A stretch of 64,000 nucleotides of DNA from Chryseobacterium sp. 7 (GCF_003663845.1 NZ_RCCA01000001.1:496001-560000), one strand, 5' to 3'. Shown: positions 1-8,276, numbered from the stretch's first letter. Notes: generated by a model from the letters alone, not told the origin. A program made the numbers and translations.

Positions 1-2
1 AC

Positions 3-1145
3 TCACTAGCAGGGTCTTTAAAAGAGAATTTGACTGAAAACATTGCTTTACTTTGTGGAATATGGAACGGCTTGGTAGACTTTGTTGCTTCTACTCTTAA
101 ATTCTTTGGAGGTTTATTAGAAGCACCTTTTGACATTAGCAAAGATTTTCAACATACTTTAGAAATGATTGATAATTTCTGGGATATGCTGGATATGACA
201 CTATTTGAAAATCTATGGGAAGCCATAAAAGAAGGTGTAAAAAAAATCAAAGAATATCTTACCAGTAAAGACGGTAATGATTTGAATTGGGTTAGAATTA
301 ATTATGCGGCAGGTTTTACCATTTCATTTATAGGTACGTTTTTTATCCCGATAGCAGATATAGCAAAAGTATCTGAAGTTGGAAAAATGGGAGAGATCCT
401 TGCAAAAATTAATTCTGAAATTGGAAAAACAATCTCTCAAACTACTAAATTTGTAAAAATCCAAACTGCTGAAGCTTATCAAAAAGTAAGCAAAGCCCTA
501 GAAGATCTCATACTTCTGATTAAAGAAGGAGGAAAGAAATTACAGGATTTTGTAAATAACCTTTGGAAAAAAATCGCAGATTGGTTTTCAAATAATAAAA
601 AGCTACTTCTTTATGAAGGTGCAGGGAACGAGATCAGAAGTACCTTAGCAAAAGTAGTGGATATAGCGTCTGATATTGCACCTTTGAAAATATCACAGTA
701 TGAAAAACAAATTTTTGATTTACCTACTGAATGGGCTGGAATGATAACGAAGGAAGGAGAAATAATTAATAATATAACTAGCAATAGCAGAAAAGCAGTT
801 GATCTTATTGCTAAATATGGAAAAAAACTACAAGGAGCAATAGTAACTCATAACCATCCTAGAGGCAATAGTTTAAGTACAAGTGATATTAGGATGTTCA
901 TGTTTGAGGGAATTAAAGAGTTAAGAGCAGTCGCCGGAACAGATGGTAGTGTATTTGCACTAAGGAATATCGGTGAAAAATTAACAATTTCCGAAATTGC
1001 AACTATTCAAAAAAATATTGTAAAAGCACTTCAACCAAGTGGTGCCGGAATTAAAGATAATGCCTTAGATGTTGCTGATGCCTATATTAAAGAACTTATG
1101 AAACATGAAGGACGTTTTGAATATATTCATTATAAAAAATTATAA
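3..1145 (+). CDS. C-terminal part of a polymorphic-toxin-like protein with JAB/MPN-type HNHP motif (5' partial)
   Basis: The frame is open to the left edge, so only the C-terminal part is seen; a TTG at position 30 is inside the gene rather than its start. The visible part has amphipathic and hydrophobic helices, a lysine-rich helical middle, and near the end a THNHPRG motif (His and His at codons starting 849 and 855) followed by STSD ten residues on. HxHP followed by SxxD is the metal-binding signature of JAB/MPN metalloprotease folds such as RadC, here one residue shorter than in RadC. In polymorphic toxins such domains sit at the extreme C-terminus, as here. The next gene starts 2 bp after the stop, like an immunity gene. 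Toxin function is inference; a phage-like structural or processing protein is the alternative. Confidence 0.6.
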   Translation, partial: SLAGSLKENLTENIALLCGIWNGLVDFVASTLKFFGGLLEAPFDISKDFQHTLEMIDNFWDMLDMTLFENLWEAIKEGVKKIKEYLTSKDGNDLNWVRINYAAGFTISFIGTFFIPIADIAKVSEVGKMGEILAKINSEIGKTISQTTKFVKIQTAEAYQKVSKALEDLILLIKEGGKKLQDFVNNLWKKIADWFSNNKKLLLYEGAGNEIRSTLAKVVDIASDIAPLKISQYEKQIFDLPTEWAGMITKEGEIINNITSNSRKAVDLIAKYGKKLQGAIVTHNHPRGNSLSTSDIRMFMFEGIKELRAVAGTDGSVFALRNIGEKLTISEIATIQKNIVKALQPSGAGIKDNALDVADAYIKELMKHEGRFEYIHYKKL

Positions 1146-1147
1146 TT

Positions 1148-1702
1148 ATGATAACAGATAAAGATTTAGAAATTTTATTTTATACTACTCCTGAAAAGTA
1201 CAGATTAACTGCACTTGATCAGGAAATACATGATCCTAATACATTGGAAAATATGAATAAAGAAGAACATTTGGAAGAATTGCTATTACAATGTTCTTTA
1301 AATGATTTACTGGCAACCATTGTCAAAGTATTCAAAAACAAATATGCTAATCCACTGCCTATCTGGACAGGAATTGTAGATTATGACATGAAAACAAAAA
1401 AAGAATCATCTAAAAGAAAAGATATCAAAAAAATACAATTTGATTTTAAAGATGGAGTAAAAACTGACTTCGGAGGAAATACTGAATATTTGGATAACTT
1501 ATTTATGGAGTTTCAAACGCCTTCTCAGGTTTTCAAAGATATGGTAAAAACTAATTTGCAAGGAAAGTCATTTACAGAAAATGAACAGAGTGATAAAACA
1601 ACTTTCGTTATTTCCAATAGTCCTATTTCAAAGATAGAAGTTACTCCTACTTCATTCCATATGTTCATAAATAAGAGTTCTTTCATAGATTACGGGCAAT
1701 AA
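1148..1702 (+). CDS. Unknown 184-aa protein, candidate immunity protein
   Basis: No family was recognised. The product is acidic in its N-terminal part and soluble, with no signal peptide or membrane segment. It starts 2 bp after the JAB-motif gene ends, so the two are almost certainly cotranscribed and translationally coupled. Small, soluble, unrelated proteins directly behind a toxin-like C-terminal domain are usually cognate immunity proteins; this role is inferred from position only. The ATG at 1148 is the natural start because of the tight spacing. Confidence 0.5.
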   Translation: MITDKDLEILFYTTPEKYRLTALDQEIHDPNTLENMNKEEHLEELLLQCSLNDLLATIVKVFKNKYANPLPIWTGIVDYDMKTKKESSKRKDIKKIQFDFKDGVKTDFGGNTEYLDNLFMEFQTPSQVFKDMVKTNLQGKSFTENEQSDKTTFVISNSPISKIEVTPTSFHMFINKSSFIDYGQ

Positions 1703-1723
1703 GTTTATAATAAAAAAATAAAA

Positions 1724-1759
1724 CACGACACGTTTTGTCGCTTTAACCGCATATATTTG
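1724..1759 (+). promoter_or_regulatory. Operator plus promoter upstream of the WYL regulator
   Basis: A dyad CGACA-CGTTT-TGTCG (1726-1740) is followed 11 bp later by TATATTTG (1752-1759), a match to the Bacteroidota -7 element TAnnTTTG, and the WYL-regulator ATG lies 54 bp further on. The same layout, AACACGAC-nn-GTTTTGTCGC with the same 11-bp gap to a TAnnTTTG, recurs at 62866-62901. The dyad would cover the -33 region, as expected of a repressor site. Autoregulation by the WYL protein is inferred. Confidence 0.6.
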
Positions 1760-1813
1760 TCTTATAAAACCTTACCATGAAACGCAGCACTGCTGCACCC
1801 TAAAAAAAGAGAA

Positions 1814-2734
1814 ATGAAGAAAGATTTTTATCTGACAAGATATGCCTTAATTATAAAAAGATTAGAAAGTTCTCCAGCTACTTATTCCCAGCTGGAGCAC
1901 TATCTTTTGAATTCTTTTGAATTCCAGGATGCCGATATCAAAAGTTATTCTATCCGTACCCTGCAGAGAGATATCCGCGAGATTTCTGATCTCTTCAATC
2001 TTTCCATCCACAACAAGAAAAAAGGAGACAATCGATACTATATTGAGAGCCGTCCCATTATGGAAGTGGATGAGTACAATCAAAAATTACTGGAATCTTT
2101 CCAGGTGAGTAACGCAATGAATACCCACCCCGACTTTTCAGATTTCATCTTTTTCGAAAGCCGTAAACCAACCGGTGTGGAGCACTTCTATGACCTGTTC
2201 TTTGCCATCCGAAATAAAAGAGTGGTGAGCTTTGAACACTACAACTACAAAAACAAACTGATGACTTCCAGAAAAGTTCATCCTTTAGCTCTGAAAGAAT
2301 CCAAAGACCGATGGTATCTTATTGCCATTGATACAAAAGATAAAGTTTTAAAATCTTTCGGGCTGGATAGAATCAATTATTTGGATGTATCCAAAAATCA
2401 GTTCAGAGAGAAGTACAAATACAACTTCAGAGAGCATTTCAAAAATGCATTCGGAGTGATGAATCTGGCAGAACAGAAACCACAGAATATTGTTTTAAAA
2501 TGCAGCCGTCATCAGGGAGAATATATCAGAAGTTTTCCTCTTCATCAATCTCAGAAAGAAACCAAGGAAACTCCGGAAGAAATATATTTTGAGTTCTTCC
2601 TCCACCCTACTTACGACTTTATGCAGGAAATTCTTTCTTTCGGGAAAGAAGTTACCGTTCTGGAACCGAAAGGTTTAGTTGATGACATTCGCAATCATTT
2701 ACAGGAATCTTTGAACCGTTATCTGGAGAGTTAA
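1814..2734 (+). CDS. WYL-domain transcriptional regulator (HTH + WYL + WCX-like C-terminus)
   Basis: A 306-residue protein of the YafY/PafBC-like class. Residues about 5-80 form a winged helix-turn-helix; residues about 120-205 form the WYL domain, with the signature stretch KDRWYLIAID and a following SFGLDRI; the last about 80 residues resemble the WCX extension. WYL domains are known ligand-sensing modules, and such regulators control DNA-damage, phage-defence and accessory genes. The gene stands alone, with a dyad and TAnnTTTG promoter about 55-90 bp upstream, suggesting autoregulation. The same dyad lies before the aerolysin-like gene at 63079, a plausible second target. The family call is firm, the target genes are inferred. 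Confidence 0.85.
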   Translation: MKKDFYLTRYALIIKRLESSPATYSQLEHYLLNSFEFQDADIKSYSIRTLQRDIREISDLFNLSIHNKKKGDNRYYIESRPIMEVDEYNQKLLESFQVSNAMNTHPDFSDFIFFESRKPTGVEHFYDLFFAIRNKRVVSFEHYNYKNKLMTSRKVHPLALKESKDRWYLIAIDTKDKVLKSFGLDRINYLDVSKNQFREKYKYNFREHFKNAFGVMNLAEQKPQNIVLKCSRHQGEYIRSFPLHQSQKETKETPEEIYFEFFLHPTYDFMQEILSFGKEVTVLEPKGLVDDIRNHLQESLNRYLES

Positions 2735-2787
2735 CAATAAACAATACAATTCATATTTTTCGTTATATTTACATAAATATACCCTTA

Positions 2788-3405
2788 TTGAAAACTCTAT
2801 TCATTGTTATAAGCTGTTTTATTTCTTCCTTTTTGCTGTCTCAGCAGAAAGAAGAATTCAGGCTTGTAAAAAATTATTACAACCAGCACAGAACGATGCT
2901 GAATAAAGAGTTCAAGAAAAAATTTGATGCAGAATCCAATACTGTAAAAAAGACTGAAATAAAAGGAGATTTTCTTTTTTTCATGAAAAAAATGGACAGT
3001 ATTGAAAATAATGCATTGATTGGCGCTTTATTAAAGGTTAGAAACCTGGAAGACCTTCAAACCATCAAAAATCCTAAGCAGAGCTTATCTCAAAAATTTT
3101 CGAGTGCGGAAAAGGCTGCAGATTATCCTGGTGGAATCAATTCTTTACGACAGGAAGTGGCCAATCTGCTATATATTGACGGAGTATATTCTGAAGAAAA
3201 AACGGTAAAAACAGATGTTGCATTTATTGTACAAAAAGACGGAACTGTGAGCAATGTTCATGCACAAGGAGATAATTTCACATTCAACCGACAGGCAGAG
3301 ATTGCCCTTTACTCATTGGCAGAAAAATTTTCTCCCGCCATGATAAAAGGCGATCCCATATGCTACAGTTTCAAGCTACCATTAACTTTAACGATGACGG
3401 ATTAA
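2788..3405 (+). CDS. Exported protein with TonB C-terminal-like domain
   Basis: A 205-aa protein starting at a TTG; no in-frame ATG lies upstream, and the TTG is followed directly by a good signal peptide (MKTLFIVISCFISSFLLSQQ). The C-terminal about 95 residues have the TonB_C layout: PGG, then a VAFIVQKDGTV strand, then EIALYSLAEKFSPAMIKGDP and a closing beta strand. There is no N-terminal proline-rich TonB region, so it is more likely a periplasmic protein that reuses this domain than a working energy transducer. It ends 1 bp before tadA and may be cotranscribed with it. Confidence 0.6.
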   Translation: MKTLFIVISCFISSFLLSQQKEEFRLVKNYYNQHRTMLNKEFKKKFDAESNTVKKTEIKGDFLFFMKKMDSIENNALIGALLKVRNLEDLQTIKNPKQSLSQKFSSAEKAADYPGGINSLRQEVANLLYIDGVYSEEKTVKTDVAFIVQKDGTVSNVHAQGDNFTFNRQAEIALYSLAEKFSPAMIKGDPICYSFKLPLTLTMTD

Positions 3406-3406
3406 A

Positions 3407-3838
3407 ATGTTTACTGACGAATATTATATGAAAATGGCGCTGCAGGAAGCAGAAGTCGCTTTAGAAAAAGATGAGGTTCCTATTGGATGTGTGGTGGTTA
3501 CTAACAACCGTATTATCGCAAGAGCCCATAACCTCACCGAAACGTTGAACGATGTTACTGCCCATGCTGAAATGCAGGCCATCACCTCAGCCGCCAATTT
3601 CCTTGGAGGAAAATATTTAAAAAACTGTACACTTTACGTAACTATGGAGCCCTGTGTAATGTGTTCCGGTGCACTCTCCTGGTCTCAGATTTCAAAAGTG
3701 GTGATTGGGGCCAGGGATGAACAAAGAGGATTTATCAACAAGCATCTTTCCTTACATCCTAAAACCGAAATCATTACAGGAGTTATGGAAGCAGAATGTT
3801 CTTCTATCGTAAAAGATTTTTTTAAAAGTAAGAGATAG
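3407..3838 (+). CDS. tadA: tRNA-specific adenosine deaminase TadA
   Basis: A zinc deaminase that converts adenosine-34 to inosine in tRNA-Arg(ACG). The 143-aa length is normal. H53 and E55 in the HAE motif and C83/C86 in PCVMC form the zinc site with the catalytic glutamate. The ATG is 1 bp after the stop of the preceding exported-protein gene, and a strong hairpin follows the stop. Cytoplasmic and probably essential. Confidence 0.95.
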   Translation: MFTDEYYMKMALQEAEVALEKDEVPIGCVVVTNNRIIARAHNLTETLNDVTAHAEMQAITSAANFLGGKYLKNCTLYVTMEPCVMCSGALSWSQISKVVIGARDEQRGFINKHLSLHPKTEIITGVMEAECSSIVKDFFKSKR

Positions 3839-3857
3839 TCTTTTAATCATCAAATAA

Positions 3858-3893
3858 AAAATCGGAGAATATTAGAAAATATTCTCCGATTTT
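3858..3893. terminator. Bidirectional terminator between tadA and the GNAT gene
   Basis: Perfect 16-bp arms (3858-3873 and 3878-3893) around a 4-nt loop, with A-rich sequence on the left and T-rich on the right. It sits between convergent genes and can serve both. Confidence 0.9.
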
Positions 3894-3931
3894 ATTTTAT
3901 AAAGTCAGGAATGATTAATATTCCTTAAAGA

Positions 3932-4459
3932 TCAGTCTTTAAAAATTGAATATCTCACGATGTCAAAATATTCTCCGTCTTTCTTCATTTCCTGTTTTAG
4001 GACAGCTTCCTGCTCCATTCCTATTTTCTCCATAATTCTTCCTGAAGCCGGATTATGAAGAAAATGAGTGGCAAAAATTTTATTGAACTCCAGTTTTTTA
4101 AATCCAAAATCTACAATCGCTTTTGCAGCTTCGGTTACCAGTCCTTTATTCCAGTAAGGAACTCCTATCCAGTATCCCAGTTCTGCTTTATCATCATCCC
4201 TGTCACTCAGACCAATTCCCCCCATAATCTGCCCTTCTTTATTACGGATCGCAAATATATATCCTGTATGATTCTCAAAAGCTTCTTTTGACATTTTCAA
4301 CCAGGATCTGGCATCATCTTCTACATATGGGAAAGGAATATTGGACGTAAGATCAGAGAAAATCCTATGCTGAAGATACTCTACAATAAAAGGGATGTCC
4401 TTTTCTTCCAGTTCTGAAAGAATCAATCTTTCGGTTTGTATGATTGGAAATTTTTCCAT
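3932..4459 (-). CDS. GNAT-family N-acetyltransferase (RimJ/RimL-like)
   Basis: Typical small GNAT: it begins MEKFPIIQTERLIL, the standard start of RimJ/RimL-like enzymes, has a central GYWIGVPYWNKGLVTEA stretch that matches the acetyl-CoA binding loop, and ends with NPASGRIMEKIGM. An in-frame ATG at 4513 would add 18 residues (MRLSPANALIL...) that do not fit the family, so 4459 is preferred. It lies downstream of the pantothenate kinase gene on the same strand. The substrate (an N-terminal or small-molecule amine) cannot be told. Confidence 0.8.
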   Translation of the reverse strand: MEKFPIIQTERLILSELEEKDIPFIVEYLQHRIFSDLTSNIPFPYVEDDARSWLKMSKEAFENHTGYIFAIRNKEGQIMGGIGLSDRDDDKAELGYWIGVPYWNKGLVTEAAKAIVDFGFKKLEFNKIFATHFLHNPASGRIMEKIGMEQEAVLKQEMKKDGEYFDIVRYSIFKD

Positions 4460-4529
4460 GATATTCAATAAGGTTGAGGGTAAGATTAAAGCATTAGCAG
4501 GACTTAACCTCAACTTTAATCATATTAAT

Positions 4530-5294
4530 TTATAAATCTTTTCCAAGAAAATAAAGACCTTTCAGGGTATGAAGCCTGTCCATCACATGAATTTTATCCG
4601 TAAGAGGTTTGTAAACATGAGAAACACCTCCTGTTGCCACCACAAAACAGTCATCATTCACTTCCTCATTAATACGGGCTACAAAACCTTCTACCATTCC
4701 AAGAAAGCCATATACCATACCACTTTGCATACAGGTTACCGTATCCAGGCCCAAAACAGATTTTGGTTTCTTCAGTTCAATATCCGGAAGCTGTGCTGTC
4801 TGGTTAATTAATGAATTCAGAGAGGTAACAATTCCCGGAGCAATAATTACTCCTAAAGTCTCCCCTGTTTCTGCTACACAACTTGCTGTAAGAGCGGTTC
4901 CAAAATCAATAACAATCTTTTTCTTACCAGGATACAGATTATGTGCCGCCACAAGGTTGGCATAGATATCTGTTCCCATCTGTTTGGATTTTGCCTGAAC
5001 TGCGGAAGGAGTGGATCTATCTACAATTACAGGAGTCGTCCCATGAATTTTTTTGATCCCGGAGCTCATTACCTTCGTAAGCTGAGGTACTACGGAGCCT
5101 ATGATAACCTTATCAATTTCTTTAGGATCAATTTTATAGGTTTGATATAACATTAGCATCTGTACATAAAGTTCATCTGCTGTTCTGTAAGGTTTTGTGT
5201 TGATTACCCAAGAAATATCACAATTATCACCATTGAAAAGACCAAATCTGATATTGCTGTTTCCTACATTTATTACAATTGAATTCATTGACAT
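4530..5294 (-). CDS. coaX: Type III pantothenate kinase (CoaX), divergent in the first motif
   Basis: 254 aa of the ASKHA fold. It catalyses ATP-dependent phosphorylation of pantothenate, the first step of CoA synthesis. Visible motifs are IVINVGNSN near the N-terminus (phosphate-1), GTDIYANLVAA around residue 105, IDFGTALTA (phosphate-2) and a glycine-rich MVYGFLGMVEG. In typical CoaX the first motif has an Asp (DxGNT); here it is Asn (N9). The GxDR motif also has Ile in place of Arg. These changes may lower activity or mark a paralogue. ATGs at 5294 and 5288 are both possible. Confidence 0.75.
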   Translation of the reverse strand: MSMNSIVINVGNSNIRFGLFNGDNCDISWVINTKPYRTADELYVQMLMLYQTYKIDPKEIDKVIIGSVVPQLTKVMSSGIKKIHGTTPVIVDRSTPSAVQAKSKQMGTDIYANLVAAHNLYPGKKKIVIDFGTALTASCVAETGETLGVIIAPGIVTSLNSLINQTAQLPDIELKKPKSVLGLDTVTCMQSGMVYGFLGMVEGFVARINEEVNDDCFVVATGGVSHVYKPLTDKIHVMDRLHTLKGLYFLGKDL

Positions 5295-5479
5295 ATTTTT
5301 CAGGAGAAATTCATTAGATGCAATTGAAGTTCCCGCTTAATTTTGAGGGAATAAATTTAATAATTTTTATAAAGATAACCAGCCAATCTCCGATAAATTA
5401 CAATGATCTCAATAATATCATTGACAGAATTCTCATCAATTCAAAGCAAACCGTTGGTACCTGTACAACTCCTCCGGAA

Positions 5480-5587
5480 GTTACAAACACGGGTGTTTTA
5501 GTCTTACTGAGACCTCGGGAGGTTTAAAACAGGCTTGCGGGAAAGCAAATGGGCCCTCCGGAAGGCTCCTGCCTATGCGCTTGTAAC
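5480..5587. ncRNA. Candidate structured RNA element in the coaX / M1-peptidase intergenic region
   Basis: The 424-bp gap between divergently placed genes holds a block richer in G+C than its surroundings. A 7-bp closing helix GTTACAA/TTGTAAC (5480-5486 with 5581-5587) encloses 94 nt containing GTTTTA/TAAAAC, the hairpin ACCTC-GG-GAGGT, TTGC/GCAA and GCC/GGC helices and AGGC/GCCT. No convincing ORF is present. The fold is nearly symmetric, so the strand is unclear; a T run at about 5600 slightly favours plus. It may be a standalone small RNA (the flavobacterial 6S-like class is one idea), but I cannot match it to a family. Confidence 0.4.
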
Positions 5588-5610
5588 AAAATGAGATATT
5601 TTTTCATCAT

Positions 5611-5628
5611 TATCAAACATGTTTGATA
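5611..5628. promoter_or_regulatory. 18-bp perfect palindrome, candidate operator
   Basis: TATCAAACATGTTTGATA is a perfect 18-bp palindrome in the otherwise AT-rich remainder of the 5295-5718 intergenic region. It lies between the structured element and the M1-peptidase terminator. It looks like a dimeric repressor site; no cognate regulator can be named. Confidence 0.4.
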
Positions 5629-5668
5629 TGATATACCATTCAAAAACAGCGATATAGATAAAAAAGAT

Positions 5669-5699
5669 AACAGCGCGGAAATAAAATTTCCGCGCTGTT
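5669..5699 (-). terminator. Terminator of the M1 peptidase gene
   Basis: 14-bp perfect arms (5669-5682, 5686-5699) with a 3-nt loop and a GC-rich stem, followed on the minus strand by a run of six Ts. Confidence 0.92.
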
Positions 5700-5718
5700 T
5701 ATTGGTATTTTGTATTAA

Positions 5719-7557
5719 TTACTTTACTTCAACAAAATTATTCTCCATATTTACATCTGCAATTCTCTGGCTGAAATCAATTCCAAGAGCAGATAATTGA
5801 GATTTTGTATAAGGAATGGTAAGAGTATATTCTTTCTGTGTCCAAGGCCAGTAAGGCATTGTTTTAAAATCACCGTAAACATCCTTTTCTTTCCATGTAT
5901 GCGTCATATTCATCGGAATCTGATACGTAACGATTTTTTTATCGGCAGTCATTACCCCAAAATCAATAGGCATAGGAACCTGACCGTTATTAACCAAAGT
6001 AATGGTAGTGGATTTTGCATCGTATTTTACATCCTTAATTCCGTAATCAATGGTCTTCGTGGTATTGATCCAATAATTTTGGAACCACTTCAGATCCATC
6101 CCGGAAACTTTCTGTGCAATATGAAGGAAATCTCTGTCCGAAGGATGCTTCATACTCCACTGATCATAGTACTGTTTTAGGGTTTCCGCAAGATTCTGCT
6201 CTCCCATGATATATCCAAGCTGCACCAGATATAGCTCCCCTTTTACATAAGATGCATAGGTATAAGCATTTCCGTTATCATGGTGATCTCCTAACCAGAC
6301 TGCCGGCTCTTCGATTCCTTTTTTGATAAAGTTTCTGTAAGCATCAAGCGTTTTAACAAAAGGATTCGGCAGGTCTTCCGGAAACAGCTGATACATGGTA
6401 TAGCCTTCTGCATAGCTCGTAAAACCTTCATCCATCCATGGACGTACAGATTCGTTAGTGGCAAGCATCTGCTGATACCATGAGTGAGATCCTTCGTGAG
6501 CCATTAAGCCTAATAAATCTTTAACGCTTTTGGCTTCACCTAAAATCATAGTACACATTCCGTACTCCATTCCGCCATCTCCTCCCTGAATGAATGCATA
6601 GGTAGGATACACATATTTTCCAAAATGAGAATTCATAATCTGGAAATACTTGGTGATATAAGGTTGTGATTCTCCCCAAGCTTTGGTTTTATCATTTTTC
6701 TGATAAACCAGATATACTTTAGGCCCTTCCGGAACGTTGAAGCTTTCTACAGAATAGTCTCTGTCTGCACTCCATGCAAAATCAAGAATATTTTTTGCAG
6801 TCCATTTCCAGGTTGCTTTCTTATCTTTTTCTGCTTTTACTTTAGCATTGGCATCATAGCCTTTTACTTCTGTAGGATTTTCCAGAATTCCTCCTGCTCC
6901 TACCACATAATCTTTGTTGATTTTAATGGTAACGTCAAAATCTGAGAACGGTGCATGAAATTCTCTTCCCAGATAATCGAAAGTTGCCCAGCCGTCATAA
7001 TCGTACTCTGCAATTTTCGGATACCACTGAGTCATTGTCATATCTACCCCTTCTCTGTTATTTCTTCCGCTTCTTCTGATCTGCTGAGGGATTACAGAAT
7101 CCCAATCCATTGTAAACGTAGTGGTAGAGTTTGGTTTGATAGGCTCTGCCAGATATACTTTCATAATGGTTTCCTGAACTTCAAATTTCAGGTCTTTCCC
7201 ATTTTGCTTAATCCAGTGAATATTCTGAGCGCCTTCCTGATCTTTAGGAATGGAAGCTAATCTTGAGACCCCGTCTTTCTGCAGTCTTCCGTCACCATTT
7301 TTGCCTTGGGAAGCCACTCTCTGATCCATCATAGAATTGGGCTTGAAAGCATTCCAGTATAAATGAAAATAAACCACATTCAGCTCATCCGGCGAATTGT
7401 TGGTGTATTCTAAAGTTTGTTTTCCCTGATAGGTAAATTTTTCAGCATTGACATCAATATCCATCTTGTACTTCGCAGCCTGCTGATAATAAGCTCCTTG
7501 CTGAGCCTGAAATTGTGAAATGATAAACGCAAAAATGATTGCAGCCGATTTTCTCAT
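5719..7557 (-). CDS. Secreted M1-family metallopeptidase
   Basis: 612 aa with a signal peptide (MRKSAAIIFAFIISQFQAQ). The zinc site is complete: HEGSH (H354, E355, H358) and E377 exactly 18 residues after the second His. GGMEYG at 328-333 takes the place of the GAMEN exopeptidase motif. The N-terminal about 250 residues are the beta-saddle typical of aminopeptidase N. No T9SS tail is visible, so it probably stays in the periplasm or is anchored otherwise. Monocistronic: its own promoter lies upstream and a strong terminator downstream. Confidence 0.9.
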   Translation of the reverse strand: MRKSAAIIFAFIISQFQAQQGAYYQQAAKYKMDIDVNAEKFTYQGKQTLEYTNNSPDELNVVYFHLYWNAFKPNSMMDQRVASQGKNGDGRLQKDGVSRLASIPKDQEGAQNIHWIKQNGKDLKFEVQETIMKVYLAEPIKPNSTTTFTMDWDSVIPQQIRRSGRNNREGVDMTMTQWYPKIAEYDYDGWATFDYLGREFHAPFSDFDVTIKINKDYVVGAGGILENPTEVKGYDANAKVKAEKDKKATWKWTAKNILDFAWSADRDYSVESFNVPEGPKVYLVYQKNDKTKAWGESQPYITKYFQIMNSHFGKYVYPTYAFIQGGDGGMEYGMCTMILGEAKSVKDLLGLMAHEGSHSWYQQMLATNESVRPWMDEGFTSYAEGYTMYQLFPEDLPNPFVKTLDAYRNFIKKGIEEPAVWLGDHHDNGNAYTYASYVKGELYLVQLGYIMGEQNLAETLKQYYDQWSMKHPSDRDFLHIAQKVSGMDLKWFQNYWINTTKTIDYGIKDVKYDAKSTTITLVNNGQVPMPIDFGVMTADKKIVTYQIPMNMTHTWKEKDVYGDFKTMPYWPWTQKEYTLTIPYTKSQLSALGIDFSQRIADVNMENNFVEVK

Positions 7558-7575
7558 TTAAAATTTTATTTTTTC

Positions 7576-7607
7576 TAAAGGTAGGTAATTTAAATAAAAA
7601 CCTCAAA
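7576..7607 (-). promoter_or_regulatory. Putative promoter of the M1 peptidase gene
   Basis: On the minus strand TTTG (complement of 7604-7607) is followed after 20 bp by TACCTTTA (complement of 7576-7583), one mismatch from TAnnTTTG, 18 bp before the ATG. Confidence 0.5.
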
Positions 7608-7707
7608 TAGGAGTTATTCTGAGATTTTATTCTGTTTATTACCGTTTTAGATGGATTTTAAACGGGTTTGTTAAATTCTTTTTTTGCTTTATTTCCAGTA
7701 CACGTTG

Positions 7708-8196
7708 TCAAGGTGTACTTATGTTTATCTGCTTTTCAAAAAGCTTTTTCATTAAAGTAATCTGTCCCAGATGATAGTAGCCGTGCTCAATCATTCCGTC
7801 GATATTTCTTCGGTAGGTTCCATATTTTTCATCAACAAAAACCTCATCAAGTGTAGAATCCGGTATTTGTTCCAGTAATGATGCAAATTTTTCAGAATCT
7901 GTCCAGAGTTTATTCAACAACTCTTCCCATTGTTGCTGAGATTCTATGGGTGGAAGATCAAAACTGAATTGGTCTTTGATCTCGAGATCGCCGCCTTCAA
8001 AAACATTAATAATTCCTGCAATATAATAATGAATGTGAAAGGTGAGCATAGCAATGGTGTTCAAGGAATCTACTTTTGCCACCGCCTGTTCCCAGCTCAC
8101 ATCTGAAAGCTGATCTTTAAAATTGGTATTGGCGATCCAGAGACCATCCAGCATAACTTCTCTGAATCTTTTTGATAATTCTGACACTGAACTCAT
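7708..8196 (-). CDS. DinB-family protein
   Basis: 162 aa, a four-helix-bundle protein of the DinB/YfiT type. Candidate metal-binding histidines appear in TFHIHYY near residue 55 and in EHGYYHLGQI near residue 142, the positions expected for this fold. Such proteins are often thiol-dependent transferases or stress proteins, but the substrate cannot be predicted. It lies alone between the M1 peptidase gene and the two small HTH genes. Confidence 0.75.
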   Translation of the reverse strand: MSSVSELSKRFREVMLDGLWIANTNFKDQLSDVSWEQAVAKVDSLNTIAMLTFHIHYYIAGIINVFEGGDLEIKDQFSFDLPPIESQQQWEELLNKLWTDSEKFASLLEQIPDSTLDEVFVDEKYGTYRRNIDGMIEHGYYHLGQITLMKKLFEKQINISTP

Positions 8197-8276
8197 GGGT
8201 TTCTATTTTTGCTTTTCTAAGATAAGTAATTAGAAAATAACTTTAAAGTTCTCACAGTTGTGCAGCAGGGCAATTA

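Noticed and set aside
5318..5527. 69-codon plus-strand ORF in the coaX upstream region
   Set aside because: No family resemblance, no promoter, and it runs into the structured GC-rich element; more likely non-coding.
5480..5587. TPP, cobalamin or SRP-type RNA at the structured element
   Set aside because: CTGAGA and CCGGAAGG fragments are present, but the remaining consensus blocks of these families are missing, and no thiamine or cobalamin gene is adjacent.
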